Positions 32,362-42,127 of a stretch of 64,000 nucleotides of DNA are shown piece after piece; within the stretch, counting starts at the first letter, position 1; every line of letters starts with the position of its first letter. The DNA is from Plutella xylostella (taxonomy: Eukaryota > Arthropoda > Insecta > Lepidoptera > Plutellidae): NCBI RefSeq assembly GCF_932276165.1, contig NC_064011.1, positions 4,977,501 to 5,041,500 on the forward strand, written 5' to 3'. Under the pieces are notes generated by a model. The model made no database searches, was not told the DNA's origin, and was given only the letters and a program-made list of their open reading frames with translations. The position numbers were made by a program, and so were the translations under genes.

Positions 32362-32842
32362 ATTGACATTGACATTGACATTAATATTGACATTGACATT
32401 GACATTGACATTGACATTGACATTGACATTGACATTGACATTGACATTGACATTGACATTGACATCGACATTGACATCGACATCGACATCGACATCGACA
32501 TCGACATCGACATCGACATCGACATCGACATCGACATCGACATCGACATCGACATCGACATCGACATCGACATCGACATCGACATCGACATCGACATCGA
32601 CATCGACATCGACATCGACATCGACATCGACATCGACATCGACATCGACATCGACATCGACATCGACATCGACATCGACATCGACATCGACATCGACATC
32701 GACATCGACATCGACATCGACATCGACATCGACATCGACATCGACATCGACATCGACATCGACATCGACATCGACATCGACATCGACATCGACATCGACA
32801 TCGACATCGACATCGACATCGACATCGACATTGACATTGACA
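32362..32842. repeat. GACATY hexamer array, about 80 units
   Basis: The first 16 or so units are mostly GACATT. From about 32480 to 32830 nearly all are GACATC, reverting to GACATT at the end. CCCGGGAATTCCCGGG-type palindromes flank it (32287 and 32843). The long Met-Ser and Leu-Thr/Ser-Thr frames across it are only the repeat read as codons. Confidence 0.92.
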
Positions 32843-32901
32843 CCCGGGAAACGGGAATTAATTTTAAATGCTTGGTGTTGCTATTTTTGTTTTTCTAAAA
32901 C

Positions 32902-33016
32902 TGTTGAGTTCATTTTCTAGTAGCAAATAAACCATCAATAAGAACGCACGCTGCTCATCATTTCTCCACCTTTAAAATACAGTGACATAGTAAAATCAAC
33001 CTAATTAACACCCACA
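32902..33016 (+). repeat. 5' LTR of the BEL/Pao element
   Basis: 115 bp, TG...CA termini, identical base for base to the 3' LTR. Unusually short for this superfamily. Confidence 0.92.
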
Positions 33017-33377
33017 AAATGGTCGTTATCGAGCCGAATCAAAGTTGTTTACTACAAATTCGCCGGTAACCAGCCCGGCTGAGAACAAAAGAATTCTTAT
33101 CTATCGTCGAGGGAAGTCGAGAAAACAAGTGTTAAAATTCAAATAAAATTAAAGTAATGCAAGTGTGGACATTAATTTAAACAGTGTTAACTTATGGACT
33201 AACCAGTGCTTAAAAACGAAACCTAAAGAACTAAATACCTAATCAAAGTGTGTATTAGTACGCTAAGTGAATAACTATTATAAGAATTGACTTTGTGAAC
33301 GTGTTGAACATTAAAATAGTGCGATATACTTACCTAACACTTTGGACTATCAAACGTAAATATAGTGTTTATTCAAA

Positions 33378-36300
33378 ATGGAAGCGGAAAAGGAACTATT
33401 GCAAATTTTAGAAGATAAAATATCAATGTTTCAAAAAGTGTTAGTTAATTTCAAGAAATGTCCTAGGGCTAGGCTTACGAAAGGTTACATTACCGTGAGA
33501 CTACAAACTATTCAAGAATATTGGCGAGACTTTACGAATGCACATTTGGCCCTAACTAGAAAAGTACCTAAACAAAATAGACAGAATTACCCGTACTTTG
33601 CAAACGACGAGTACTACGAAGTTGAAGAATTATACTTGGGTTTACAAGCGGATTTGACTGACTTATTATCCGAGTGCTCGCCGTCAGCCACCAGCCGGCA
33701 GTCAGCAGGCGCAGCCAGCACCAACATGGAGGCCGCTGACGCGTCGCAGGTCAAGCTACCAAGGATACAGCTGCCTACATTCTCAGGGTCTTACGAAGAG
33801 TTCCCGGCCTTCAAGGATTTGTTTACATCATTGGTAGACAACAATGTTACACTTAGCAATGTCCAAAAGTTACACTACTTGAAGAGTAGCATCAAAGGAG
33901 AACCAGAGTCGTTACTGAAGCACATGCAAGTTGTAGAATGCAATTACGAACCAGCGTGGAAACTGTTACAAGAACGATACAACAATATGAGACTTATTAC
34001 CAACTCTGTGTTGAAGCGATTATTTAACCAAAGGAAGATCTCTGCACCTACAGCTGACAACATTCGTTCACTCTTAGACACAACTAATGATTGTCTAAAC
34101 AGCCTGAGAAACCTAAGCATATCAACTGATTCTTGGGATCCAGTCATCATATTTCTGGTCATTCAGAAGTTGGACCCAGAGTCACATCAAGAATGGGAAC
34201 AATCAGCTTTCAATGGAAACAGCGCAGAACTACCTAAGTGGACGGAGTTATCAAGATTCTTAGAAACTAAATATCGAACACTGGAGCTAGTTAACCCACC
34301 ACAGAGACAGAAGATAATACAGAGCCAAAACAGAGAAAGAGAATACAAAGTTCATGTTTCTACGGACACCAACAGTAACAATAACTATAAGAACAAGGAG
34401 AAATGCTGCTCAATGTGCAAAGAAAACCACACCTTATGTCATTGTAGAGAGTTCATATCAAAGGTACCAAGAGAGAGATGCGAGTTCGTGAAAAGCAATC
34501 AACTATGTTTCAATTGTTTGGCCCCAGGACATTCAGCTTTTAGATGTCGACTCAGAATGTTCTGCCGAGTATGTAAGAAGCGTCATCACACGCTACTGCA
34601 TGAAACCTATCAACCAAACAATGTAGAATGTCACCATGATACAGCTACCAACGAGAACAACAACATCAATGAACCAGTCTCAGAGTTATCAACCAACATA
34701 GCAACCAACACGTCTACTGCGCTCCTGGCTACAGCCCTAGTACCAGTGAGAGATGAATCATCAGGACGTGTCACCATGTTAAGAGCACTAATCGACAATG
34801 GATCACAAGCAAGTTTTATTAGTGAGAGAGCCGCCCAGTTACTTAAGCTGAAGAGGATACCCTGCAATGGTACAATCACTGGCGTCGGCACAACAAAGAC
34901 AACAGTCAAACACGTAGCACAAATTGAGGTTCTTTCAAGCCAAGATAACAAATTCAGCCTCAAATTGAAAGTTTATGTAATGCCTACGCGTTTAACATCA
35001 CAATTACCAACGAGAGTTATCTCTGAACGCACCTGGTCACACATCCATGGTATAGCTTTAGCTGACCCCGGCTTCAACCAACCTGGACCTGTAGACATGC
35101 TGCTGGGTGTAGAAGTGTGTGCCGCAATTATGAAAGGCGAGATTATCAAGGGTCCCCCAGGCACCCCTAGTGCTCAAAATACCAGCCTTGGGTGGATTCT
35201 CTTCGGGCACATCACTACAGAGGAACACAGAGATGAATATACAGTAATGCACCATCAGATTGATCTGGAAATAAACAGTATGCTAAAACAAATGTGGGAA
35301 TTGAATGATCATGAGCAAAAGATCCTAACCGCAGAAGAGAGAAGATGTGAAGAAATATATGAATCAAATCATTCCAGAACAGAAGATGGCAGGTACATTG
35401 TGAAGTTGCCTTTTAAAACAGAGAATAGATTATCAATACAGAATGGATCGAGAGACATAGCTCTGAGAAGTCTAAAGCAACTAGAGAGACGCTTCGAAAA
35501 GAATCAAAAGCTAAAGGAAGAATACACAAAGGTGATAGGAGAATATCTTGAGATGGAGCATATGGAAGAAGTACCTATAGAAGAAATCAACCAGCCAGCT
35601 GTATACTTACCTCATCATGCAGTTATGAAGGAAGAGAAAGAAACATCAAAATGTAGAGTGGTATTCAACGCCTCATGCAAGGGAACCAACAATACATCCC
35701 TGAATGATGAACTGCTAGTTGGTCCACAACTACAAGAAGACATGCGAAGCATTATAATGAGATGGCGCATGCACAAAGTTTGTTTCGCTGCTGACGCAGT
35801 TAAAATGTACCGAATGATATTAATAACAGAGGAGGACAAAGATAATCAAAGAATCCTATGGCGTAAAAGTAAGGCAGAACCTGTAAAAGATTATCGATTA
35901 AACAGAGTAACATTCGGAACGGCTTCAGTCCCTTACTTAGCCGTTAAAACTCTGCTTCAGCTAGCTAAAGATGAAGGCCACATTAACGAAGAAGCAGCTA
36001 AAATAATCAAAGAAGATTGTTTCATGGATGATATAGTATCTGGAAAGGAAACACTAGAAGACGCAATCAAAACAGCTAAAGATATAGAGAAGATATTACA
36101 GAAAGGAGGTTTCATATTACAGAAGTGGTGCTCAAATGACGTAGATTTCCTGAAACAATTCGAACCATCAAAGATTAGCACTCATGTCAACATTAAATTT
36201 GGCATAGATGGTATCATAAAGACACTAGGTATCATCTGGAACATGGGAGAAGATGTATTTCAATATCAAAACAACTTACCTGCTACAGCTGAATCTTACA

Positions 36301-37262
36301 CGAAGAGAAGTATCCTGGCAGAAATACAGAAGTTGTTCGATCCTCTTGGATGGATTGCCCCGGCGATAACTGCCCTGCCCTATATCCCTGCAAAGATACT
36401 CATGCAAAGATTATGGTTACAAAGAACTGGATGGGATGAAGACGTAGACAAAGAAGCAAGAGAAGAGTGGATAGAACTTAGAGAGAAATTTCAAGAGCTG
36501 GACCAAGTACAAGTAAAGAGATGGCATGAAACGACTGAAAGCAACAGAGATCATACAACTATACATGGTTTCTGTGATGCTTCCACCAAAGCCTATGCAG
36601 CAGTAGCATATCTCAGAGTAGAAGACAAAGAAGGAAATGTAACAACCAACATAATAGCCGCTAAAACTCGAGTAGCACCACTAAAACCAGTAACACTCTC
36701 TCGTCTGGAACTATGCGGTGCAGTACTGCTTGCAAAGATGCTGAAACAAATAAGAGAAGCCATGAGGATTTCTGAAAGTAAAGTTCATGCTTGGACAGAC
36801 TCCACAATCGTACTGTCCTGGTTGTCTGGAGATCCAGCAAGATGGAACACCTTCGTACGTAATCGAGTTGTTACTATCTTAGACGATGTTAATAACAATT
36901 GGCATCATGTCCAGACTCACGAGAATCCAGCAGATGTAGCTACGAGAGGCATTGAAATAGCAGATTTAAAGGAACACAAACTATGGTGGAAGGGCCCACA
37001 GTGGCTAAGAGAGAAAGAAGTCATCTACAGCAAACCGGCATACCTGGAAACAGACCTGGAAAAAGGAGAAAAGATAAAGATTAATACAACAATAGTAAAT
37101 GAAGATGAAAACATACAGAAACAATTTGAAAACATGGAAGATTTAACACAACTCCTCATAGTCATCACACACTGCAGAAGATTCATGCGATACAAGAAAG
37201 ATAACCTGAAAGAAAGACCTATGAATAAATTGTGTTACTTACCTATAGACACTGCCACTTAA
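33378..37262 (+). CDS. Gag-Pol polyprotein of the BEL/Pao element (1294 aa, no integrase)
   Basis: Intact ORF. Domains by position: N-terminal gag helix region 1-110; DUF1759-like gag starting LPRIQLPTFSGSYEEFPAFK (about 127); Cys/His knuckles at 341-405 including CFNCLAPGHSAFRC; aspartic protease with LIDNGSQASF (about 470); reverse transcriptase from CRVVFNASCKG (about 758) with the active-site motif FMDD (about 880); RNase H with FCDAS, WTDSTIVLSWL (about 1138) and HENPADVATRG (about 1181). The frame ends HCRRFMRYKKDNLKERPMNK and stop. The zinc-binding H2C2 and DDE integrase expected next are missing, and 330 bp of non-coding DNA follows. It could be copied into cDNA but would need integrase supplied by another element. 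Confidence 0.93.
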   Translation: MEAEKELLQILEDKISMFQKVLVNFKKCPRARLTKGYITVRLQTIQEYWRDFTNAHLALTRKVPKQNRQNYPYFANDEYYEVEELYLGLQADLTDLLSECSPSATSRQSAGAASTNMEAADASQVKLPRIQLPTFSGSYEEFPAFKDLFTSLVDNNVTLSNVQKLHYLKSSIKGEPESLLKHMQVVECNYEPAWKLLQERYNNMRLITNSVLKRLFNQRKISAPTADNIRSLLDTTNDCLNSLRNLSISTDSWDPVIIFLVIQKLDPESHQEWEQSAFNGNSAELPKWTELSRFLETKYRTLELVNPPQRQKIIQSQNREREYKVHVSTDTNSNNNYKNKEKCCSMCKENHTLCHCREFISKVPRERCEFVKSNQLCFNCLAPGHSAFRCRLRMFCRVCKKRHHTLLHETYQPNNVECHHDTATNENNNINEPVSELSTNIATNTSTALLATALVPVRDESSGRVTMLRALIDNGSQASFISERAAQLLKLKRIPCNGTITGVGTTKTTVKHVAQIEVLSSQDNKFSLKLKVYVMPTRLTSQLPTRVISERTWSHIHGIALADPGFNQPGPVDMLLGVEVCAAIMKGEIIKGPPGTPSAQNTSLGWILFGHITTEEHRDEYTVMHHQIDLEINSMLKQMWELNDHEQKILTAEERRCEEIYESNHSRTEDGRYIVKLPFKTENRLSIQNGSRDIALRSLKQLERRFEKNQKLKEEYTKVIGEYLEMEHMEEVPIEEINQPAVYLPHHAVMKEEKETSKCRVVFNASCKGTNNTSLNDELLVGPQLQEDMRSIIMRWRMHKVCFAADAVKMYRMILITEEDKDNQRILWRKSKAEPVKDYRLNRVTFGTASVPYLAVKTLLQLAKDEGHINEEAAKIIKEDCFMDDIVSGKETLEDAIKTAKDIEKILQKGGFILQKWCSNDVDFLKQFEPSKISTHVNIKFGIDGIIKTLGIIWNMGEDVFQYQNNLPATAESYTKRSILAEIQKLFDPLGWIAPAITALPYIPAKILMQRLWLQRTGWDEDVDKEAREEWIELREKFQELDQVQVKRWHETTESNRDHTTIHGFCDASTKAYAAVAYLRVEDKEGNVTTNIIAAKTRVAPLKPVTLSRLELCGAVLLAKMLKQIREAMRISESKVHAWTDSTIVLSWLSGDPARWNTFVRNRVVTILDDVNNNWHHVQTHENPADVATRGIEIADLKEHKLWWKGPQWLREKEVIYSKPAYLETDLEKGEKIKINTTIVNEDENIQKQFENMEDLTQLLIVITHCRRFMRYKKDNLKERPMNKLCYLPIDTAT

Positions 37263-37591
37263 AACTTAATTATTTAATATTTTCAGTAGCTTTGTTTACC
37301 TAACTAATTCTAAATTAAATAAGTTGCATGATCAAATACTTAAGTTAAAATGTTCTTATTACCTAACGTTACTTATTGAAAAATGTAGTAGTTACTTAAT
37401 CAATCTTTAAGATACAGTCCACAGAGTTAAAATTCAGTTTAAATAAAAATGCATTGTAATTTGTAAGTAAAGAAGTATGTATTCAGTCAAGTAAAGGATC
37501 TATCATATGAATTCTATCTACTTAAGGCCATTAGCATTGTATAATCACTTTTTTAAAAGGGCCTTTAATAAATGCCCTTTGGGGGGCGGTA

Positions 37592-37706
37592 TGTTGAGTT
37601 CATTTTCTAGTAGCAAATAAACCATCAATAAGAACGCACGCTGCTCATCATTTCTCCACCTTTAAAATACAGTGACATAGTAAAATCAACCTAATTAACA
37701 CCCACA
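37592..37706 (+). repeat. 3' LTR of the BEL/Pao element
   Basis: 115 bp, identical to the 5' LTR, preceded by a purine-rich tract and followed by the AAAAC target duplication. Confidence 0.92.
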
Positions 37707-37711
37707 AAAAC

Positions 37712-37890
37712 ATTACCTAAAGTGTAATTAAATTTCTATTTTAATTACATGTCATAATAATATTATTTTCAAACTGTTAATTATAATACCTTTGTTATTG
37801 TTTAATTTACAATTAAGAAAACAAATGATTTGGCATGTAAAACAAATCATTATAATTTTGGTTGTTAATTTATCTGACTGTTGCTTTTTC
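37712..37890. repeat. Displaced part of the fold-back repeat arm
   Basis: ATTACCTAAAGTGTAATTAA, CATGTCATAATAATATTATT and AACAAATGATTTGGCATGTA continue the arm interrupted at 32901 by the LTR element. It stops where a truncated RTE begins. Confidence 0.75.
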
Positions 37891-38109
37891 TTGGGGGGGC
37901 TTGTCGCTCACGTCCACACGGTAGGTACAAACCCAAGTTACCCTACAAGTGTCCCCTGGGTGGTGCTAACGAGTGACAACGCCGAATGTCGGACGGCGGT
38001 AAATCGACCCGACCTCCTCTCCTAGCAGAGGCGGCGATCTCCCGCCGTAAAAAAAGAGAATCACCAACACGCCTGCCAAGCGCGGTGATTATGGCAAACA
38101 CACCTCCTA

Positions 38110-39369
38110 ATGATGGAAAAAACAAAGCCCCGGCCCCCAGTCCCCGGCAGCCCCGCTATCCCGGACTCCGGTAGCGGTCACGGTAACGGCGGGGCAGGGG
38201 GTGCGAAGAATCTCCGGCAGAGAGTCGGCTACCAGCCCAACCGACCCTTGCACCTGGCAACATATAGCGCACGGACACTGAGGGAAGACGTGAAGATAGA
38301 GGAGCTGGAAGAGGAAATCAGCAAGTTAAAATGGGACATTATAGGGTTATCCGAAGTCCGACGAGAGGGAGAGGATACGGAAATTCTCCAGTCCGGAAAC
38401 TTGCTGTACCACCGGGAGGGCGACCAACTGTCCCAAGGGGGTGTCGGGTTCATCGCCAACAAGTCCCTCGTCAACAACATCGTTGAAATCGGAAGTGTGT
38501 CGACACGGGTTGCGTACCTCATCCTGAGAATATCTAAACGATACTCAATGAAGGTCATACAGGTTTACGCACCCACATCTAAGCACACCGATGATGAGGT
38601 CGAACTTGCGTATGAAGACGTATCGTCTGCCCTGCGTAAGTTCACTACTCATTTCACGGTGGTGATGGGAGACTTTAACGCGAAACTCGGAAAACAAGAA
38701 GGCGGCGAGACGAAAGTGGGGTCACATGGATTTGGAGTCAGGAACCATCGTGAGCAAATGCTGGCTGACTTCTTGGAGAAGGAGGGCCTCTATATGATGA
38801 ACTCCTTCTACGAGAAGAAGCCACAAAGGAAGTGGACGTGGATTAGCCCCGATGGGAAGACTAAAAACGAGATCGACTTCATATTGACGGATAAGAAGCA
38901 CATATTCAATGATGTCTCAGTGATCAGTAGGGTTAAGACCGGCAGCGATCACCGACTCGTAAGAGGCACTTTGAATATAAACTGCAAAATAGAACGTCTA
39001 ATGAAGTCCACGCTCCGTCCTACTCCTGCTCAAATCCAAGATCCCGAAAGCTTTCAGTCTGAGCTTTGCGACCGCCTGATATGTTTAGAGAATTGCGTTA
39101 CAGTTCACGATTTAAATAATAGGTTTGTGGAAACTGTCCGAGAGGTAGGATCGAAATATTTTTCGTCCCGAACCAACCGAGGACCTCAAAAACTCTCAGA
39201 TGGGACTCTGAGTCTCATAAGAGAACGGAGAGAAATGAGGTTGCAGTCTTCAGTTGATATGGTCAAATACAGACGTCTAAACAGACAGATCGCCAAAGCC
39301 AGACGTTGCGATATGAGACGCTACAATTTTAATGTAACATCACATAGCCTAAAACCATCGCGCAATTAA
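38110..39369 (+). pseudogene. RTE-clade LINE, 5' part with endonuclease only
   Basis: 419 codons. An apurinic-endonuclease-like domain carries ATYSARTLRED, GLSEVRREGE, VMGDFNAKLG and SDHRLVRG, and aligns over its length with the first 400 residues of the intact RTE at 48.3-51.3 kb. Homology breaks after MRRYN (about 39330), and an unrelated (ACAT)n-tailed sequence follows, so the reverse transcriptase is absent. The element spans about 37891-39525, including a GC-rich leader, and abuts the duplicated protease segment. Confidence 0.85.
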
Positions 39370-39445
39370 TACGCATCTAACGATACCTCATTCATCAAAA
39401 TCTATCAAGCCGGTTAGGCTACAGGAGGGAACAAAGAAACAGACA

Positions 39446-39478
39446 TACATACATACATACATACATACATACATACAA
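39446..39478 (+). repeat. (ACAT)n tract in the 3' tail of the truncated RTE
   Basis: About eight ACAT units after GGAACAAAGAAACAGACATA, followed by CCTCCTCCTTCGGCAGTCGG, a terminus resembling ends common in lepidopteran LINE and SINE copies. Confidence 0.7.
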
Positions 39479-39528
39479 ACATACAATCGAAAAACATTAC
39501 CCTCCTCCTTCGGCAGTCGGGTAAAAAT

Positions 39529-40312
39529 GGTTAGTTATTAAAATATTTTGCTTTTAAACATACATTTTGGCAAAAACCTAAACAAAACTTAAAACTGAAA
39601 TAACTTAGAAATGGTTGACTTTCGGGTAATGCATTATGGGGTTCAATCGACTGGAGATGCTTTCGTCTACAACCCATTTAAAGGAATACATCGACTTACC
39701 AATCACCCTGTATATTAGATGACCCCAAAAATTTACCAATATTCACTCATCCTTTATTTTTCTTGCGTGTCAGTGTCGTGAATGTTCAGACCCAAAAACG
39801 AACTATAACTAAGGACAAATTAATAAAATCACATAGGTATACTTATGTTTTCATATATATTTGTATAATACAAAAACGTATATGTCCACTTGTCCAGTTA
39901 CTCAAAACGGATTGTTTTTGTTGTTCCAAATCCAGTCTTCGTAGACAGACACACGGGTGGCCACTCCTGAGTAGGCGTAAGCGCAGGTATGGGTAAACGT
40001 GACCACTCCCACGAGCAAGCCGTCCTGGTACATCGGGCCGCCTGCGAAGCCCCTGCAGGCGGCCTCTCCAGGCCGTCTCTCCAGGATCCCGAAGCAGATC
40101 ATGTCCGGCGTGACACCCTCGATTTGTTGGATGCACTCCCAAAAGCTCACCGTGGTGACCGTCATCTCACGCAGCACCGGCGAGAAGTCCTGGTCAGGGT
40201 GCAGGCGGAAAGGAAGGGTCAGCAACAGTGGAATCAGTACTTAGGTTATATTGCTATCTCAACATCCTCAGACAGTCACTGCTTGGGTTATTGGGTTTAA
40301 GACTCTTTAATA
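39529..40312 (-). repeat. Segmental duplication, copy 2 (partner at 29552-30326)
   Basis: Same intron-exon-3' flank unit as copy 1. Adjoining intron: 2 differences in about 123 bp. 3' flank: about 9 substitutions and 2 indels in about 280 bp. Confidence 0.85.
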
Positions 40313-41623
40313 CTTTCTCCCTCGGAAGGAGTAAGGTTCCTCATTGACACAGACATTCATCTTAAACAATCCACCGTATGACATAACCTTCTCCGAGAAA
40401 GGAGGGGTAGTTATTGTTAATGTCCATCAAACCAAGCGCTAGACTTTCATTCCCTTAACTTCTCGTAATTAAGTAAATAACTAAAATAATGTCAACACAC
40501 AATATCTTACACCGTGTGCGAGGGAATGTCGAATGAACGAAAACTGCCCTAGCTTCGACATCTTCTCAATACTCGACTGCGTGTTCTCCTAAAGTCATGA
40601 CGGTGGTCATACATATGTACAGCAAGTCTCAATCTGTGAGCTGGATCACAGAACTACGCGACGTCGCATCACAAATAGGACACTCCTTTCACAGGTGTTC
40701 CATCGAAGTAGGGGCTGAAATCATGAAGGAGAACTGACCACGCTGCGTCCCCAGCTGGCGAGGGTGACCGACGAGCCGCTGGGCAGATGCTCCTTCGGCG
40801 GGATGGACGCCGGCTGCACCGAGGCGCTGAACACCAGCTGCTGCGCCAGGTACAGCAGACTGATGACCGCGGCGTTTTTTTTCATCATATTATTATTCAT
40901 GATTGATGAAATGGATTGCTGGATCTGGAACTCCGGGTGGTTCCGGTACGAGCGCAGGCCGATGATGGTGCCCCCGGAGTTCCTGATGGAGGAACCCGCT
41001 CGGATGCGCCTACGTTCTGCGGCTACGTTCCTGCAGATGGCATGGAAAGTGTGTAAGATTAAGTAGAACTTGGAAAGTGGCGGTAATTTGCGCTATCTTG
41101 TTACACTTATGAAAGATTAAAGACTATGAGAGGATGCTTGCTGCAATAAACGATGATGACAGAGCGGCACCTCCAACCTTCAAGAGGTCCTAAAAAGTGT
41201 CTTCATTCCATGATCAAGTTCTGCTTTACTTGATGTGCCCAGTTGTGGAACTGATAGTAAGTGAATTCACTCTCTTCCATCCAAAGGTTGCTGCTAGAGA
41301 TTGCTATAAGAAATATGGTCGGCCATTTGTACTGTTTTATAACAAAATAACCTTTTTTGTTCTTGTTATTTTTGTTCTTGGTGCAAATAAAGTGTATTGA
41401 AGTGTATTGTAATTGAACAGGTACATACCCGAGAAAGCAGTTAGCAGCGCTGACCACGACTAAGGGCGTGAGGATGGTGCCGGCGCACATCTGATCCCAC
41501 CCAATGTTGGGCAACAGGAAGTCCACCTGCACGACAGAGGGGTACTGCTCGACCGTCGTCTCCCCGACTATCCTGTAGGTGTGGTAGGTGTAGGTTCGGG
41601 CTGCGCCGTCGCCGCGACCGCCG
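39902..41623 (-). CDS. Secreted serine protease homologue, catalytic triad lost (first exon not found)
   Basis: Exons 41429-41623, 40739-41030 and 39902-40189 join in frame (phases 2 and 0) to give about 257 residues of a chymotrypsin-fold domain. The N-terminus is YR-IVGETTVEQYP at a classical activation site. The CAGTILTPLVVVSAANC block has Asn where His57 belongs (normally TAAHC). Exon 2 has KKNAAVISLL where NDIAL is expected, so Asp102 is Asn. Exon 3 has ACRGFAGGP for GDSGGP: Ser195 is Ala and Asp194 is Phe. Core Cys residues and VQPASIP, SWGR and FGI landmarks remain, so the fold looks maintained. The exon opening at 41623 starts in mid-codon, so a signal-peptide exon should lie upstream; TEs fill that side. 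Such homologues act as cofactors or binders, not enzymes. Confidence 0.82.
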
Positions 41624-41889
41624 CTGTACAAAATTATAACAAATCTTACATCGTCTAGAACCGATAAAATTTCATTTCCACCCATAGAATGTTTCGCGTT
41701 TCACAAATATGGGCAAACGATTCTATTCAAACACAAATTTTGCCTCCCCTTTTTAACCCTTTAGGGGTGGAATTTCGGAAAATAGATTCCACTACTAAAG
41801 GGCTTCTTCTGATTCTTAGCTAGATTTTATAAATATTGTAGAAGATAATACAATATTTATACATTAGTCCCCGAGTAAGAACAAACAAA

Positions 41890-42127
41890 TATACCAGGGG
41901 ATCAAATCAAAATATTTATTGCCATATTTGGATCCTCGTTTGTACTGGAACGATGACCTTAGACCGAAAGCCAGTGGCAGCTAGAACAGGAAGGCCAGAT
42001 GTGGACTGTTCTGGTACTTCTTGGGAAGTATAAATCCAGTACTGTATACTGCAGTACGCAGCGTTTAATGATTTTCATGCTGAAGATTGAGTTGGAGTGT
42101 TAACTGAAACTTAAATAAATAAATCTA
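41890..42127 (-). mobile_element. LINE 3'-end fragment
   Basis: GGATCAAATCAAAATATTTA is a tail-type start, and CCAGATGTGGACTGTTCTGG lies in the body. It ends near AAATAAATAAAT at 42114. Resembles other 5'-truncated non-LTR copies here. Confidence 0.35.

Larger units (their letters stand above)
32902..37706 (+). mobile_element. BEL/Pao LTR retrotransposon without integrase
   Basis: 4.8-kb element bounded by identical 115-bp LTRs (TGTTGAGTTC...CACCCACA). A 5-bp target duplication AAAAC lies at 32897-32901 and 37707-37711. A TGGTCGTTATCGAGC primer-site-like stretch follows the 5' LTR, and a TTTGGGGGGCGGTA polypurine-like tract precedes the 3' LTR. It is inserted in a fold-back repeat arm, whose sequence resumes after the element. 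The single long ORF stops after RNase H. Confidence 0.92.

Noticed and set aside
32343..32920. Long Met-Ser and Thr-rich open frames on both strands
   Set aside because: They are the GACATY hexamer read in codons. There is no other coding sign.
37263..37591. Integrase remnant after the BEL/Pao ORF
   Set aside because: Read in all plus frames by eye; only stops and AT-rich sequence, with no HHCC or DDE motif.
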